Source: Streptomyces sp. WP-1 (GTDB lineage: Bacteria; Actinomycetota; Actinomycetes; Streptomycetales; Streptomycetaceae). Taken from it: 64,000 bases of DNA. The DNA is taken from positions 434,001 through 498,000 of the forward strand of contig NZ_CP123923.1 in the NCBI RefSeq assembly GCF_030450125.1. Direction: 5' to 3'. The notes under the pieces are model-generated. The model ran no database searches and was not told where the DNA came from. It saw only the letters and a list, made by a program, of their open reading frames with translations. Positions 51,834 through 60,235 of this stretch are shown here, in pieces. Position 1 is the first letter of the stretch, and every line of letters begins with the position of its first letter. Position numbers and translations under genes: made by a program.

Positions 51834-52641
51834 CATGACCGAGATCGTGGGCAGCCACGATCTGCTGCTGGTCACGCTGGACACCCTGCGCTACGACGTC
51901 GCGCAGGAGCTGGCGGCGGCCGGGCGCATCCCGCATCTGGCCCGGCATCTGCCGGGCGGTGTGTGGGAGCGGCGGCACGCGCCGGGCAGTTTCACCTACG
52001 CCTCCCATCAGGCGATGTTCGCGGGTTTCCTGCCGACGCCGGCCACGCCGGGTCCGCACCCGCGGCTGTTCGCCGCCCGTTTCGCGGGCAGTGAGAGCAC
52101 CGCTACGGGCACCTTCGTCTACGACACCCCCGACCTGGTGACGGGACTGGCCGCCGTGGGCTATCGCACGGTGTGCATCGGCGGGGTGGGCTTCTTCAAC
52201 AAGCAGGGCCCGCTCGGCTCGGTGCTGCCCGGGATGTTCCAGGAGAGCCACTGGGAGCCGGAGTTCGGGGTGGCTTCCCCCACCTCGTTCGAGGCCCAGG
52301 TGGCGTGCGCCGAGAAGGTCGTCGCCGGTCTCCCCGCGGACCAGCCGCTGTTCCTGTTCGTGAACGTGGCGGCGCTGCACCAGCCCAACTGGTTCCATCT
52401 GCCCGGCGCCACCAAGGAGGCGGGCGACACCCGGGAGTCCCACGCGGCGGCCCTGGAGTACGTGGACCGGCACATGGGCCGCCTCCTGGCCGCCGCCTCC
52501 GCGCGCCGCCCGTGCCTCGCGATCGTCTGCTCCGACCACGGCACCGCGTACGGCGAGGACGGCTACACGGGCCACCGCATCGGCCATGACGTCGTCTGGA
52601 CCGTCCCCTACGCCCACTTCTTCGTCGACGAGGCCCGATGA
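51817..52641 (+). CDS. STM4013/SEN3800-family metallohydrolase
   Basis: 274 aa, ATG 51817 overlapping the ATP-grasp stop. Alkaline-phosphatase superfamily: metal Asp and nucleophile region HDLLLVTLDTLRYDVAQELA, the GSFTYASHQAMFAGFLPTPA segment and the second metal site CSDHGTAYGEDGYTGHRIGHDVVWTVPYAHFF. It resembles sulfatase/phosphodiesterase-type hydrolases but is much shorter. The reading frame then overlaps the next radical-SAM gene by 4 bases. The role within the system is unknown; possible cleavage of a modified ester or anhydride. Confidence 0.82.
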   Translation: MTSPLDMTEIVGSHDLLLVTLDTLRYDVAQELAAAGRIPHLARHLPGGVWERRHAPGSFTYASHQAMFAGFLPTPATPGPHPRLFAARFAGSESTATGTFVYDTPDLVTGLAAVGYRTVCIGGVGFFNKQGPLGSVLPGMFQESHWEPEFGVASPTSFEAQVACAEKVVAGLPADQPLFLFVNVAALHQPNWFHLPGATKEAGDTRESHAAALEYVDRHMGRLLAAASARRPCLAIVCSDHGTAYGEDGYTGHRIGHDVVWTVPYAHFFVDEAR

Positions 52642-53996
52642 CCAGCGCCATCGCGACGGCCACCGCCGTCCGCCCGTACCAGCAGTACGTCTACGCCTAT
52701 CCGCACAAGACCGCCTACCGCCCGCTGCCCCGTGCGCGGGCGTCGCTGCGCGATCTGTGGGCGGACGAACCGAAGGGCGCGCTGTCGCTCTACTTCCACA
52801 TCCCGTTCTGCGAGGTGCGCTGCGGTTTCTGCAACCTCTTCACCCGGATCGGCGCGCCGGACGGCCTGACCGGTGCCTATCTGGACGCGCTGGAGCGGCA
52901 GGCGTCGGCGGTGCGCGAGGCGCTGGGCGAGGGGGCGCGGTTCGCGAACGCGGCCTTCGGCGGCGGCACTCCGACGTTCCTGGAGGCGGCGGAGCTGGAG
53001 CGGCTGTGCGATCTGGCCGAGCACGGACTGGGCGCCGATCTGACCGCGATCCCGCTGTCCATGGAGGCCTCGCCCGCCACCGCGACGGCCGACCGGCTGG
53101 CGGTGCTGGCCGAGCGGGGCATAACCCGGCTGAGCCTGGGCGTGCAGAGCTTCGTGGACGCGGAGGCGCGCACCGCCGTACGGCCGCAGCGGCGGGCGGA
53201 CGTGGAGGCGGCCCTCGCCCGGGTCCGCGACGTGGCGATCCCCGTCCTGAACATCGACCTGATCTACGGCATCGACGGCCAGACCGAGGAGTCCTTCACC
53301 CGTTCCCTGGACGCGGCCCTCGCCTGGCGGCCGGAGGAGCTGTATCTGTATCCCCTCTACGTGCGCCCGCTGACCGGTCTCGGCCGGCAGCGCGAGCGCG
53401 CGGTGTCGGCGGACGCCGAGTGGGACGAGCAGCGGCTGCGGCTGTACCGGCACGGCCGCGACCATCTGCTCGCGCACGGCTACGAGCAGGTGTCGATGCG
53501 CATGTTCCGCCGCGCGGACGCCCCGGACACCGGTGCGGGCGACTACGCGTGCCAGACGGACGGCATGGTCGGTCTCGGCTGCGGCGCGCGGTCGTACACC
53601 TCCCGGCTGCACTACTCGTTCGACTACGCGGTGGACATGCACCGCATACGCGGGATCATCGACACGTACACCGCCCGCTCCACCGACGGCTTCCGGCACG
53701 CGGACTTCGGCTGGGAGATGACCGGGGACGAGGCGCGCCGCCGTCATCTGCTCCAGTCGCTGCTCCAGGCCGAGGGCATGCCGGTGGCCGGGTACCGGGA
53801 GCGGTTCGGCAGCGCGCCCGGCGAGGACTTCGCGGCCGAACTGGACCGGTTCGCCGAGCGGGGCTGGCTGGACGGTTCGGCGGGCCCCGGGCTGCTGCGG
53901 CTGAGCCCCGAGGGGCTGGCGCACTCGGACGCGGTGGGTCCCGAGCTGTTCTCCGCCGCCGTGCGGGCGCGGATGGCCGCGTACGAGGTGAAGTGA
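52638..53996 (+). CDS. STM4012-family radical SAM protein (HemW-like)
   Basis: 452 aa, ATG 52638. Radical-SAM [4Fe-4S] motif CEVRCGFC (Cys58, 62, 65) in LSLYFHIPFCEVRCGFCNLF, followed by GGGTPTFL and the barrel strands ITRLSLGVQSFVDAEARTAV and LNIDLIYGIDGQTEESF, as in coproporphyrinogen dehydrogenase-like HemW. The C-terminal HemN-type winged region is ~380-452. HemW relatives bind heme or act as methyltransferases; the function of the STM4012 group is unestablished. Confidence 0.88.
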   Translation: MTSAIATATAVRPYQQYVYAYPHKTAYRPLPRARASLRDLWADEPKGALSLYFHIPFCEVRCGFCNLFTRIGAPDGLTGAYLDALERQASAVREALGEGARFANAAFGGGTPTFLEAAELERLCDLAEHGLGADLTAIPLSMEASPATATADRLAVLAERGITRLSLGVQSFVDAEARTAVRPQRRADVEAALARVRDVAIPVLNIDLIYGIDGQTEESFTRSLDAALAWRPEELYLYPLYVRPLTGLGRQRERAVSADAEWDEQRLRLYRHGRDHLLAHGYEQVSMRMFRRADAPDTGAGDYACQTDGMVGLGCGARSYTSRLHYSFDYAVDMHRIRGIIDTYTARSTDGFRHADFGWEMTGDEARRRHLLQSLLQAEGMPVAGYRERFGSAPGEDFAAELDRFAERGWLDGSAGPGLLRLSPEGLAHSDAVGPELFSAAVRARMAAYEVK

Positions 53997-54006
53997 CGGT
54001 GCGCGC

Positions 54007-54918
54007 ATGGATCTGACGATTCTCTACCGGGGCCCGCTGGCGTCGTGCGACTACGACTGCCCGTACTGCCCGTTCGCCAAGCGGCGCGACAGCCGCGCCC
54101 AGCTGTCCGCCGACCGTGCCGCGTTGGAGCGGTTCGCCGACTGGGTGGCCGCGCAGGAAGGCGACCGGCTCTCGCTGCTGTTCACCCCGTGGGGTGAGGG
54201 CCTGGTGCGGTCCTGGTACCGGCGGGCGCTCGTGGAGCTGAGCCGGTTGCCGCACATCCGCAGGGTGGCGATCCAGACCAACCTCAGCTGCCGCACCGAC
54301 TGGCTCGCGGCCGCCGACCTGGACACGCTCGCGCTGTGGTGCACGTACCACCCGGGGCAGACGCCGTACGACCGTTTCCTCGCCAAGTGCCATGACCTGG
54401 CGGACCGAGGGGTCCGGCACAGTGTCGGCGTGGTCGGCCTGCCCGAGCATCTGGAGCACGCCCGGCGGTTGCGCGCCGAGCTGCCCGAGCAGGTCTATCT
54501 CTGGGTCAACGCCGCCGAGGGGCACACCTACACCGACGGCGAGGCCGACGCTTGGACCGCGCTGGACCCGCTCTTCCCGTACAGCCGCCACCCGCACCGC
54601 AGCGCGGGCCTGCCCTGCCGTACCGGGGAGTCGGTCATATCGGTGGACGGCGAGGGCACGGTGCGCCGCTGCCACTTCGTCCGCGCCGAGCTGGGAAACC
54701 TGTACGACGGCTCGTATCGGGACGCGCTGCGGCCCCGCGCCTGTCCGCTCGCGGTCTGCGACTGCCACATCGGCTATGTCCACCTGGAGACGCTGCCGCT
54801 GTACGACGTTTTCGCGGGCGGGGTGCTGGAGCGGATACCGGCGCCGGGTCCCGGCCGGGGCCCGGTCGGGGGTGGTCGAGGCCGCACCGTCGTCGGAATG
54901 CCGTCGCCACCGCCATGA
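54007..54918 (+). CDS. STM4011-family radical SAM protein
   Basis: 303 aa, ATG 54007, 10 bases after the preceding stop. Cluster motif CDYDCPYC (Cys14, 18, 21) at the very N-terminus. The barrel motif TPWGEGLVRSWYRRALVELS follows, then ALWCTYHPGQTPYDRF. A C-terminal Cys cluster CRTGE...CHFV...CPLAVCDCHIGYVHLE could ligate an auxiliary iron-sulfur site (SPASM/twitch-like). Such enzymes often install thioethers or epimers in peptides. It is the last gene of the operon. Tail PGRGPVGGGRGRTVVG is disordered. Confidence 0.87.
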   Translation: MDLTILYRGPLASCDYDCPYCPFAKRRDSRAQLSADRAALERFADWVAAQEGDRLSLLFTPWGEGLVRSWYRRALVELSRLPHIRRVAIQTNLSCRTDWLAAADLDTLALWCTYHPGQTPYDRFLAKCHDLADRGVRHSVGVVGLPEHLEHARRLRAELPEQVYLWVNAAEGHTYTDGEADAWTALDPLFPYSRHPHRSAGLPCRTGESVISVDGEGTVRRCHFVRAELGNLYDGSYRDALRPRACPLAVCDCHIGYVHLETLPLYDVFAGGVLERIPAPGPGRGPVGGGRGRTVVGMPSPPP

Positions 54919-55108
54919 GCGCGGCCGACACCACCGTGATGCCCAGCGGCAGTCCCAGGTGCGCGGCGCGGGGCTGGCGCACGGAGCGGCCCTCGGTGGT
55001 GGACAGGAAGCCGCTCCCGAGTGACCGCTCGCCCGTCTCCGTACCCGTACCCGCCCCTGTCCCTGTCCCTGTCCTGATGCCAGGACAGACCAGCAACTGT
55101 GGCCCGGC
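54919..55108. other. 190-bp gap with short GT/CCCGT-type repeats
   Basis: A run of (CCCGTA) and (CTGTCC)-like hexamers at 55033-55076. A minus-strand frame (…PRAAHLGLPLGITVVSAALM) is hydrophobic and may be the scrap of a membrane protein; not supported as a gene. Confidence 0.35.
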
Positions 55109-56002
55109 TCAGACCGTCGAGGTGATCGCGCGAAGGACGTCGGCGATCCCCGGGCCCGGTCGGCCGGGGAGGCGGGCCGTGAGGATCCGGCGGACCTCGG
55201 CGGGTACCCCCTCCACACGCAGCAGGCTCACGCCGGGCGGCAGCACGGTGGACATGCGGGCCGGGATGGTCGTCACGCCGAAACCGCCCGCGACCAGCTG
55301 GAGTTTCGTCAGCCAGTCCCGTGTGGTGTGGACGATCCGCGGCCGCCCGGGCAGTCCCGGCCAGACGCCGAGCAGGGGTTCGGCGCCCGTGGACGGGGCG
55401 GCGATCCAGGGGGCGTCCACGAGTTCGTCGATGTGCACCTCCTCGCGGCCGGAGAACGGCCCGTTCGTCGGGGCTCCGAGCAGCAGTTCGGTGTCCTCGA
55501 CCGGCTCGATGCGCAGCCGGGGCGACTCGCCGTCCGAGGGCCGGTGCGGTGGGCGGGACGTCAGTACGGCGATGTCGATCGAGCCCGCGCGCAGGGCCCG
55601 GAGCAGGGCGGGCGTGGTGCCCTCGCGGGTCGTGACGTCGATGTGCGGGGCGGCGGTCGCGAGCCGGGCGAGCACACCGGGGAGGATCACCGCGCCCGCG
55701 CTGGGGACCGTCCCCAGCCGCACCCGTGCCGTCGGCGCGGCAGAGCCGGTGAGCTCCCGCTCGGCCGCCGCGACGGAGCCCAGGATCGTCCGCGCGTGCC
55801 GCAGCAGCGTCAGACCGGCGGGAGTGAGCCGCACCCCGTCGAAGCGGCGCTCGAACAGGGCGGCACCCGCGCTCCGTTCGAGGGCCGCCGCCTGGCGGGA
55901 GATCGCCGACTGGGTGTAGCCGAGCTGGGCGGCGGCCGCGGTGAAGCTCCCCGAGTCGGCGACCTGCCGCAGAACCCGTAGAGCCGTGCTGGAGAAGTCC
56001 AT
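55109..56002 (-). CDS. LysR-family transcriptional regulator
   Basis: 297 aa, ATG 56002 (GTG 56008 is two codons earlier). Winged HTH: MDFSSTALRVLRQVADSGSFTAAAAQLGYTQSAISRQAAALERSAGAALFERRFDGVRLTPAGLTLLRHA. The effector domain includes ARVRLGTVPSAGAVILPGVL, GSIDIAVLTSRPPHRPSDGE and LVAGGFGVTTIPARMSTVLPPG. Divergent from the zinc-type oxidoreductase gene with a 91-bp shared region, the classic LysR arrangement, so it probably activates or represses that neighbour. Confidence 0.92.
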   Translation of the reverse strand: MDFSSTALRVLRQVADSGSFTAAAAQLGYTQSAISRQAAALERSAGAALFERRFDGVRLTPAGLTLLRHARTILGSVAAAERELTGSAAPTARVRLGTVPSAGAVILPGVLARLATAAPHIDVTTREGTTPALLRALRAGSIDIAVLTSRPPHRPSDGESPRLRIEPVEDTELLLGAPTNGPFSGREEVHIDELVDAPWIAAPSTGAEPLLGVWPGLPGRPRIVHTTRDWLTKLQLVAGGFGVTTIPARMSTVLPPGVSLLRVEGVPAEVRRILTARLPGRPGPGIADVLRAITSTV

Positions 56003-56093
56003 GCGCACTACGCATACCAGGTGTGCGAGATCGTCGCTTGGCGCATGCCCTGCGCGTCCCTAGCCTCGGGACAGGCGATCAAGGAGGCCGCAG

Positions 56094-57182
56094 ATGCGAG
56101 CAGCAGTTCTGACCGGGTTCGGTGCCCCGCTGACCGTGCGATCGGTGCCCGAGCCCCGGGCCGGCGGTGGCGAAGTCGTGGTCGACGTCCTGGCCACCTG
56201 TGTCCTGCCGTACACCGAGGAGGTCTTCAGCGGTCGGCGGAACTACCCCCTCGAACCCCCGGTGGTGCCGGGTCCCGGTGGCGTGGGGCGTGTCGTGCGG
56301 GTCGGTCCGGACGCCACCCGGCTGCGCGTGGGTGATCTGGTGTGGTGCGATCCGACGGTGCGTTCGCGTGACGACGCGCTGACTCCCGACATCATGCTCC
56401 AGGGCTTGAGTTCCCGGGGCGAGGGCGGTGCCAGGCTGGCCCGGCATCTGCCCGACGGGGCGTTCGCCGAATCCATGCGGGTGCCCACGGAGAACGTCCA
56501 CCCCCTCCCGCCGGAGGCGCGGGACGACCCGGCCCGCTGGTCCCCCCTCGTCGTCTACGCCATCCCCTACGGAGGGCTGCTGGCGGCGGGTCTCGAAGCC
56601 GGGGAGACGGTGCTCGTCAGCGGGTCGACCGGCAACCTCGGCAGCGCCGCCGTCGCCGTGGCACTCGCCATGGGGGCCGGCCGCGTGGTCGCTCCGGGCC
56701 GCAACCGCGCCGCGCTCGACCTCCTCGCGGACCGGTTCGGCCGACGGGTGCGGCCGGTCGAGCTGACCGGCGACGAGGACACGGACCGCGACGCCATGTC
56801 CGCGGCCGCGCAGGGCCCGGTCGATGTGGTGATCGACCTGCTTCCGCCGTCCGCGCCCACCTCGGTGACCCGGGCGGCGGCCATGACCGTCCGCGAGTAC
56901 GGCCGTGTGGTCCTCATGGGCGGCGTCGGCATGCTCGGCGGCGCGGATCTCTCCCTCCCCTACCCATGGCTCATGCGCAACTCGGTCACCGTGCGCGGCC
57001 AGTGGCTGGGCCCGCGCGCGGCGAACGTCGGCCTGATCCGGCTCATCGCCTCCGGCACGCTCGACCTCGCCCCCGACCGGGTCCGGACCTTCCCGCTCGA
57101 CGCCGTGAACGACGCCATCGCGTACGCGGCCGCGCACGGCGGTCCGTTCGACCGTACGGTCCTCACCCCGCGCGCCGGCTGA
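56094..57182 (+). CDS. medium-chain dehydrogenase/reductase (zinc-alcohol/quinone type)
   Basis: 362 aa, ATG after AGGAGG-like ACAAGGAGG upstream. GroES-like N-domain (APLTVRSVPEPRAGGGEVVVDVLATCVLPYTEEVFSGRR, LRVGDLVWCDP). The NADP Rossmann motif is GETVLVSGSTGNLGSAAVAVALAMGAGRVV. Then VDVVIDLLPPSAPTSVTRAA and GRVVLMGGVGMLGG. The structural-zinc cysteines of alcohol dehydrogenases are absent, so it is more like quinone oxidoreductases. Divergent from and probably regulated by the LysR gene. Confidence 0.88.
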   Translation: MRAAVLTGFGAPLTVRSVPEPRAGGGEVVVDVLATCVLPYTEEVFSGRRNYPLEPPVVPGPGGVGRVVRVGPDATRLRVGDLVWCDPTVRSRDDALTPDIMLQGLSSRGEGGARLARHLPDGAFAESMRVPTENVHPLPPEARDDPARWSPLVVYAIPYGGLLAAGLEAGETVLVSGSTGNLGSAAVAVALAMGAGRVVAPGRNRAALDLLADRFGRRVRPVELTGDEDTDRDAMSAAAQGPVDVVIDLLPPSAPTSVTRAAAMTVREYGRVVLMGGVGMLGGADLSLPYPWLMRNSVTVRGQWLGPRAANVGLIRLIASGTLDLAPDRVRTFPLDAVNDAIAYAAAHGGPFDRTVLTPRAG

Positions 57183-57300
57183 CAGCCGCACGCTCCTCGA
57201 CCCGGGTTGCCGGGAAGGCTGCGCTGCCCTTTCCCCCGGACCAGAGACGCCTGGGTCGGCGTCCGGTACGACGATGTCGGTGCTCTCCTGATGCCGCCCC

Positions 57301-58251
57301 CTATCGTTCGTTGCCCGCGCGCAGCCAGCCGATGTAGTCGGCGGCGGCCGCGGCGGTGTCGTACTCCGGGGTGAAGCCGGTGTCCTCGCGCAGGCGGGTC
57401 GTGTCGAGCCACTGACGCGGTGCCGTGGTGTCCCGGGAGGGCAGTTCGGTGTGGAAGCCGGGCTCGGTGGCGGCGATCGCGGCGATCACCTCGGCGTTGC
57501 TCGTCGCACGGCCCGAGCCGACGTTGTACGTGGTGTGGCGCAGCACCGGCGTGCGCTGGAGGAGGGCGAGGGCGCGGCCGGTGTCCTTGACGTAGCAGAG
57601 GTCGAGGGAGTCCTCGGCGTACGGCTGGTGCGCGAGGCCGGAGAGGTCGGGGACGGTGCGACGCGCTGCGGCGTGGGCGAGCGACGGGGCCGGGAAGAAC
57701 GGGTCGGGCAGGTGGCCGCCCGGGCCCCAGGTGCCGGAGATGCGCGCGGCGACGATCTCGATGCCGGACTCGGCCGCGAGCTGTCCGGCCAGCAGTTCGG
57801 TGACCTTCTTCAGGGTCGGGATGGCATGGAAGTACCCCATCGGCAGCGGCAGATCCTCGCCGAGCGCACCCTCGGCGGCCACGCCGCCGTAGACGCCGAT
57901 GGTGCTGGCGACGACGACACGCCGTACGCCCCATTCCTCGGCGACCCGCACGATGTTGAGGAATCCGTCGAGCGCACGGCCCACGGCCCCGACCGCGTCC
58001 TCGCCGCCCGCCGCCCACGGCGGTGTGATGGCGAGATGGACGATCCCGGCGATGGTGTGCCGACGGCCCACCTCACGCAGGCTCTCCAGGTCGGCGATGT
58101 CGCCCTGAGCCATCGCCGCGGGCACGTCGTGCAGCTGCGGCGGCAGCGCGGGGGTGCGGCGCTGGAGGAGCACGCACTTCTCCCCCGCCGCATGGAGCGC
58201 GCGAACGGTGTGCGAGCCGATGAACCCGGCTCCGCCTGTCACAAGAATCAT
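57301..58251 (-). CDS. NAD-dependent epimerase/dehydratase-type SDR
   Basis: 316 aa, ATG 58251 (an ATG three bases upstream also exists; AAAGAGG gives better spacing to this one). Dinucleotide motif ILVTGGAGFIGSHTVRALHAAGE, IAGIVHLAITPPWAAGGEDA, the catalytic GVYGG and YFHAIPTLKKVTE with Tyr/Lys, then the extended-SDR SGTWGPGGHLPDPFFPAPS. The substrate is not clear. Divergent from the marR gene at 58323, with which it shares two CTGATT palindromes. Confidence 0.88.
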   Translation of the reverse strand: MILVTGGAGFIGSHTVRALHAAGEKCVLLQRRTPALPPQLHDVPAAMAQGDIADLESLREVGRRHTIAGIVHLAITPPWAAGGEDAVGAVGRALDGFLNIVRVAEEWGVRRVVVASTIGVYGGVAAEGALGEDLPLPMGYFHAIPTLKKVTELLAGQLAAESGIEIVAARISGTWGPGGHLPDPFFPAPSLAHAAARRTVPDLSGLAHQPYAEDSLDLCYVKDTGRALALLQRTPVLRHTTYNVGSGRATSNAEVIAAIAATEPGFHTELPSRDTTAPRQWLDTTRLREDTGFTPEYDTAAAAADYIGWLRAGNER

Positions 58252-58274
58252 CATTGCCTCTTTCGTCGGCACAG

Positions 58275-58301
58275 CTGATTGTCAGTTTCGCTGATTATCA
58301 G
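58275..58301. promoter_or_regulatory. double CTGATTNTCAG operator
   Basis: CTGATTGTCAG (58275-58285) and CTGATTATCAG (58291-58301), 16 bases apart, lie between the SDR gene and marR. Each is a palindrome around its central base. This is the likely MarR site controlling both divergent genes. Confidence 0.65.
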
Positions 58302-58322
58302 CCTAGAGATAGGATGGCGGGT

Positions 58323-58775
58323 ATGCCAACCCCCGCCCCGCATGCCAGGGAGCCGCACGACGCGCTCGGATATCTCGTCAAGCACGCTCACCTGCGGCTG
58401 ACGGCGCTGACCGACGCCGCGCTCGCCCCGCTCGGCATCGACAGCAAGGACTTCGGCGTGCTGCGCGTGCTCGTCGGGCGCGAGCCGATGTCGCAGCAGG
58501 CGGTCGCGGCGAAGCTCGGTGTCGACCGCACCACGATGGTCACCCTGATCGACGGCTTCGAGGCCAAGGGCATCGTCACCCGCAAGCCCGATCCGGCCGA
58601 CCGCCGGCGCAACGCGATCGAGCTGACCGAGAACGGGCTCGCGCTCTACAAGAAGGCCGACGCGGCGTACCTCGCGGCCGAGGACGCGTTCCTCGCCCCG
58701 CTCGACGCGCCCACGGCCGCGCTGTTCCGGCAGGCGCTACGGGCCGTACTCGCTCCGCCGGAAGGACGCGATTGA
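58323..58775 (+). CDS. MarR-family transcriptional regulator
   Basis: 150 aa, ATG 58323 (ATG 58314 possible; AGGATGG precedes both). Winged helix: YLVKHAHLRLTALTDAALAP, GIDSKDFGVLRVLVGREPMS, the recognition helix QQAVAAKLGVDRTTMVTLID and the wing KPDPADRRRNAIELTENG. It resembles MhqR/HosA-type redox or phenol-responsive regulators. Divergently transcribed from the SDR oxidoreductase it presumably controls. Confidence 0.92.
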   Translation: MPTPAPHAREPHDALGYLVKHAHLRLTALTDAALAPLGIDSKDFGVLRVLVGREPMSQQAVAAKLGVDRTTMVTLIDGFEAKGIVTRKPDPADRRRNAIELTENGLALYKKADAAYLAAEDAFLAPLDAPTAALFRQALRAVLAPPEGRD

Positions 58776-58808
58776 CGTGACTGTCGGCGCGGGACGATCG
58801 TGGGCGCC

Positions 58809-59756
58809 ATGAACGATCACCGACCGGCACCCACCGACGCCACCGATCCCGTCGCAGCCACCTCCGCGAGCCGCTCCGACGAGGAGGCTGCCGAGGTCCG
58901 CCGATTCTGGGACCGGCTCGGGCTGCCCGGTCTGATCGACGTGCACACGCACTTCATGCCCGAACGTGTCCTGCACAAGGTCTGGGAGTACTTCGACGCG
59001 CAGGGTCCGCTGACCGGCGGGCTGGCCTGGCCGATCAGCTACCGGCAGCAGGAGGCGGAACGCGCGGCACTGCTGCGGCGGTTCGGCGTCCGTGCCTTCA
59101 CCGCCATGCTCTACCCGCACAAGCCCGGCATGGCCCGGTGGCTCAACGGCTGGGCGGCCGGCTTCGCCCGACGGACCCCCGACTGCCTGCACACCGCCAC
59201 GCTGTTCCCCGAGCCTGGCGTCGAGACGTACGTCCGCGAGGCGATCGAGGCGGGCGCGCGTGTGTTCAAGGCGCATGTGCAGGTGGGGGCGTACGACCCG
59301 GCCGACGAGCTGCTTCGGCCGGCCTGGGGAGTCCTTGCCGAGGCCCAGGTACCCGTGGTGATCCACTGCGGGTCCGGGCCCGCGCCCGGGAAGCACACCG
59401 GCCCGGAACCGATCGCGCGGGTGCTGGCGCGGCACCCGAGGCTGCGGCTGATCGTCGCGCACCTGGGGATGCCCGAGTACGAGGATTTCCTCGGCCTCGC
59501 CGAGCGGTACCCGGAGATACGGCTGGACACGACGATGGCGTTCACCGACTTCACCGAGGCGTTGATGCCGTTCCCCGGCCACGCCCTGCCCCGGCTCGCG
59601 GACCTCGGCGACCGCGTCCTGCTCGGCTCCGACTTCCCCAACATCCCCTACCCCTACCTCCACCAACTCCAGGCCCTGGAACGGCTGGACCTCGGAGAGG
59701 AGTGGCTGCGGGCCGTCTGCCACCACAACGCGGCGGAGCTGTTCGAGCTGGCGTGA
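58809..59756 (+). CDS. amidohydrolase-family metalloenzyme
   Basis: 315 aa, ATG 58809. Metal site GLPGLIDVHTHFMPERVLHK (HxH); then VPVVIHCGSGPAPGKHTGPEPI, RLIVAHLGMPEYEDFLGLAE, IRLDTTMAFTDFTE and the late Asp motif DRVLLGSDFPNIPYPYLHQL, the pattern of the amidohydrolase_2 (ACMSD/TIM-like) group. An Ala/Ser/Asp-rich N-terminal ~30 residues precede the fold. It is likely a decarboxylase or hydrolase of a small organic acid or ester. Monocistronic, following marR by 33 bp. Confidence 0.87.
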   Translation: MNDHRPAPTDATDPVAATSASRSDEEAAEVRRFWDRLGLPGLIDVHTHFMPERVLHKVWEYFDAQGPLTGGLAWPISYRQQEAERAALLRRFGVRAFTAMLYPHKPGMARWLNGWAAGFARRTPDCLHTATLFPEPGVETYVREAIEAGARVFKAHVQVGAYDPADELLRPAWGVLAEAQVPVVIHCGSGPAPGKHTGPEPIARVLARHPRLRLIVAHLGMPEYEDFLGLAERYPEIRLDTTMAFTDFTEALMPFPGHALPRLADLGDRVLLGSDFPNIPYPYLHQLQALERLDLGEEWLRAVCHHNAAELFELA

Positions 59757-59940
59757 CGTCGGCGCGGCAGGTTACGGCAGCGTGCGGGATGTCATGTGTC
59801 CCGCGCGGGACGGCCCGGTGGGCAAGCAAGTAGCCCCGGCGGTGGGCGTATCGGCCGGTGATGAGCGTCCTCGGCTCGGCAACGAACACGTCATCCGTCC
59901 GACGGCACCTTGGACTCGGTGTCGTAGGCGCTCCCCCGCC

Positions 59941-60235
59941 ATGAGCGGCGAGACGGTCGGCGAGCGGTTGCGGGTCATGCCGAGCAATGCCAGGTACGGA
60001 GAGGTGGCCGAGGTGTTCGCGCGGCAGTACGAGAGCGTGAGCTTCGCCGAGGCGCACCGGGAGGTTCTGCACCAGTTCCCCTCCCGGCCGGGTTCCGTGC
60101 TGGACGCCGGGGCGGCCAGCGGGCGCGACGCGGCGGCGCCGGTGGCGCGGGGAGGCCGGTTCGACCTGATCCATGGCGGAAGGCCCTGCCACTTACGCCC
60201 TGCGCCGCCCGCCCGGTTCCGGCCACCGGACCGGC
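59941..60235 (+). pseudogene. class I SAM methyltransferase, truncated
   Basis: From ATG 59941 the frame encodes YGEVAEVFARQYESVSFAEA, HREVLHQFPSRPGSVLDAGA with the motif-I region LDAGAASGRDAAAPVARGG, then RFDLI and off into Pro/Arg-rich non-coding sequence that overlaps the next minus-strand gene. The expected middle (about 60 residues between GRDAAA and RFDLIL) and the entire C-terminus are missing. Truncated by deletion. Confidence 0.6.

Noticed and set aside
59757..59940. Coding sequence between the amidohydrolase and methyltransferase remnant
   Set aside because: Open frames on both strands lack codon bias continuity, starts or motifs; the stretch is treated as intergenic.
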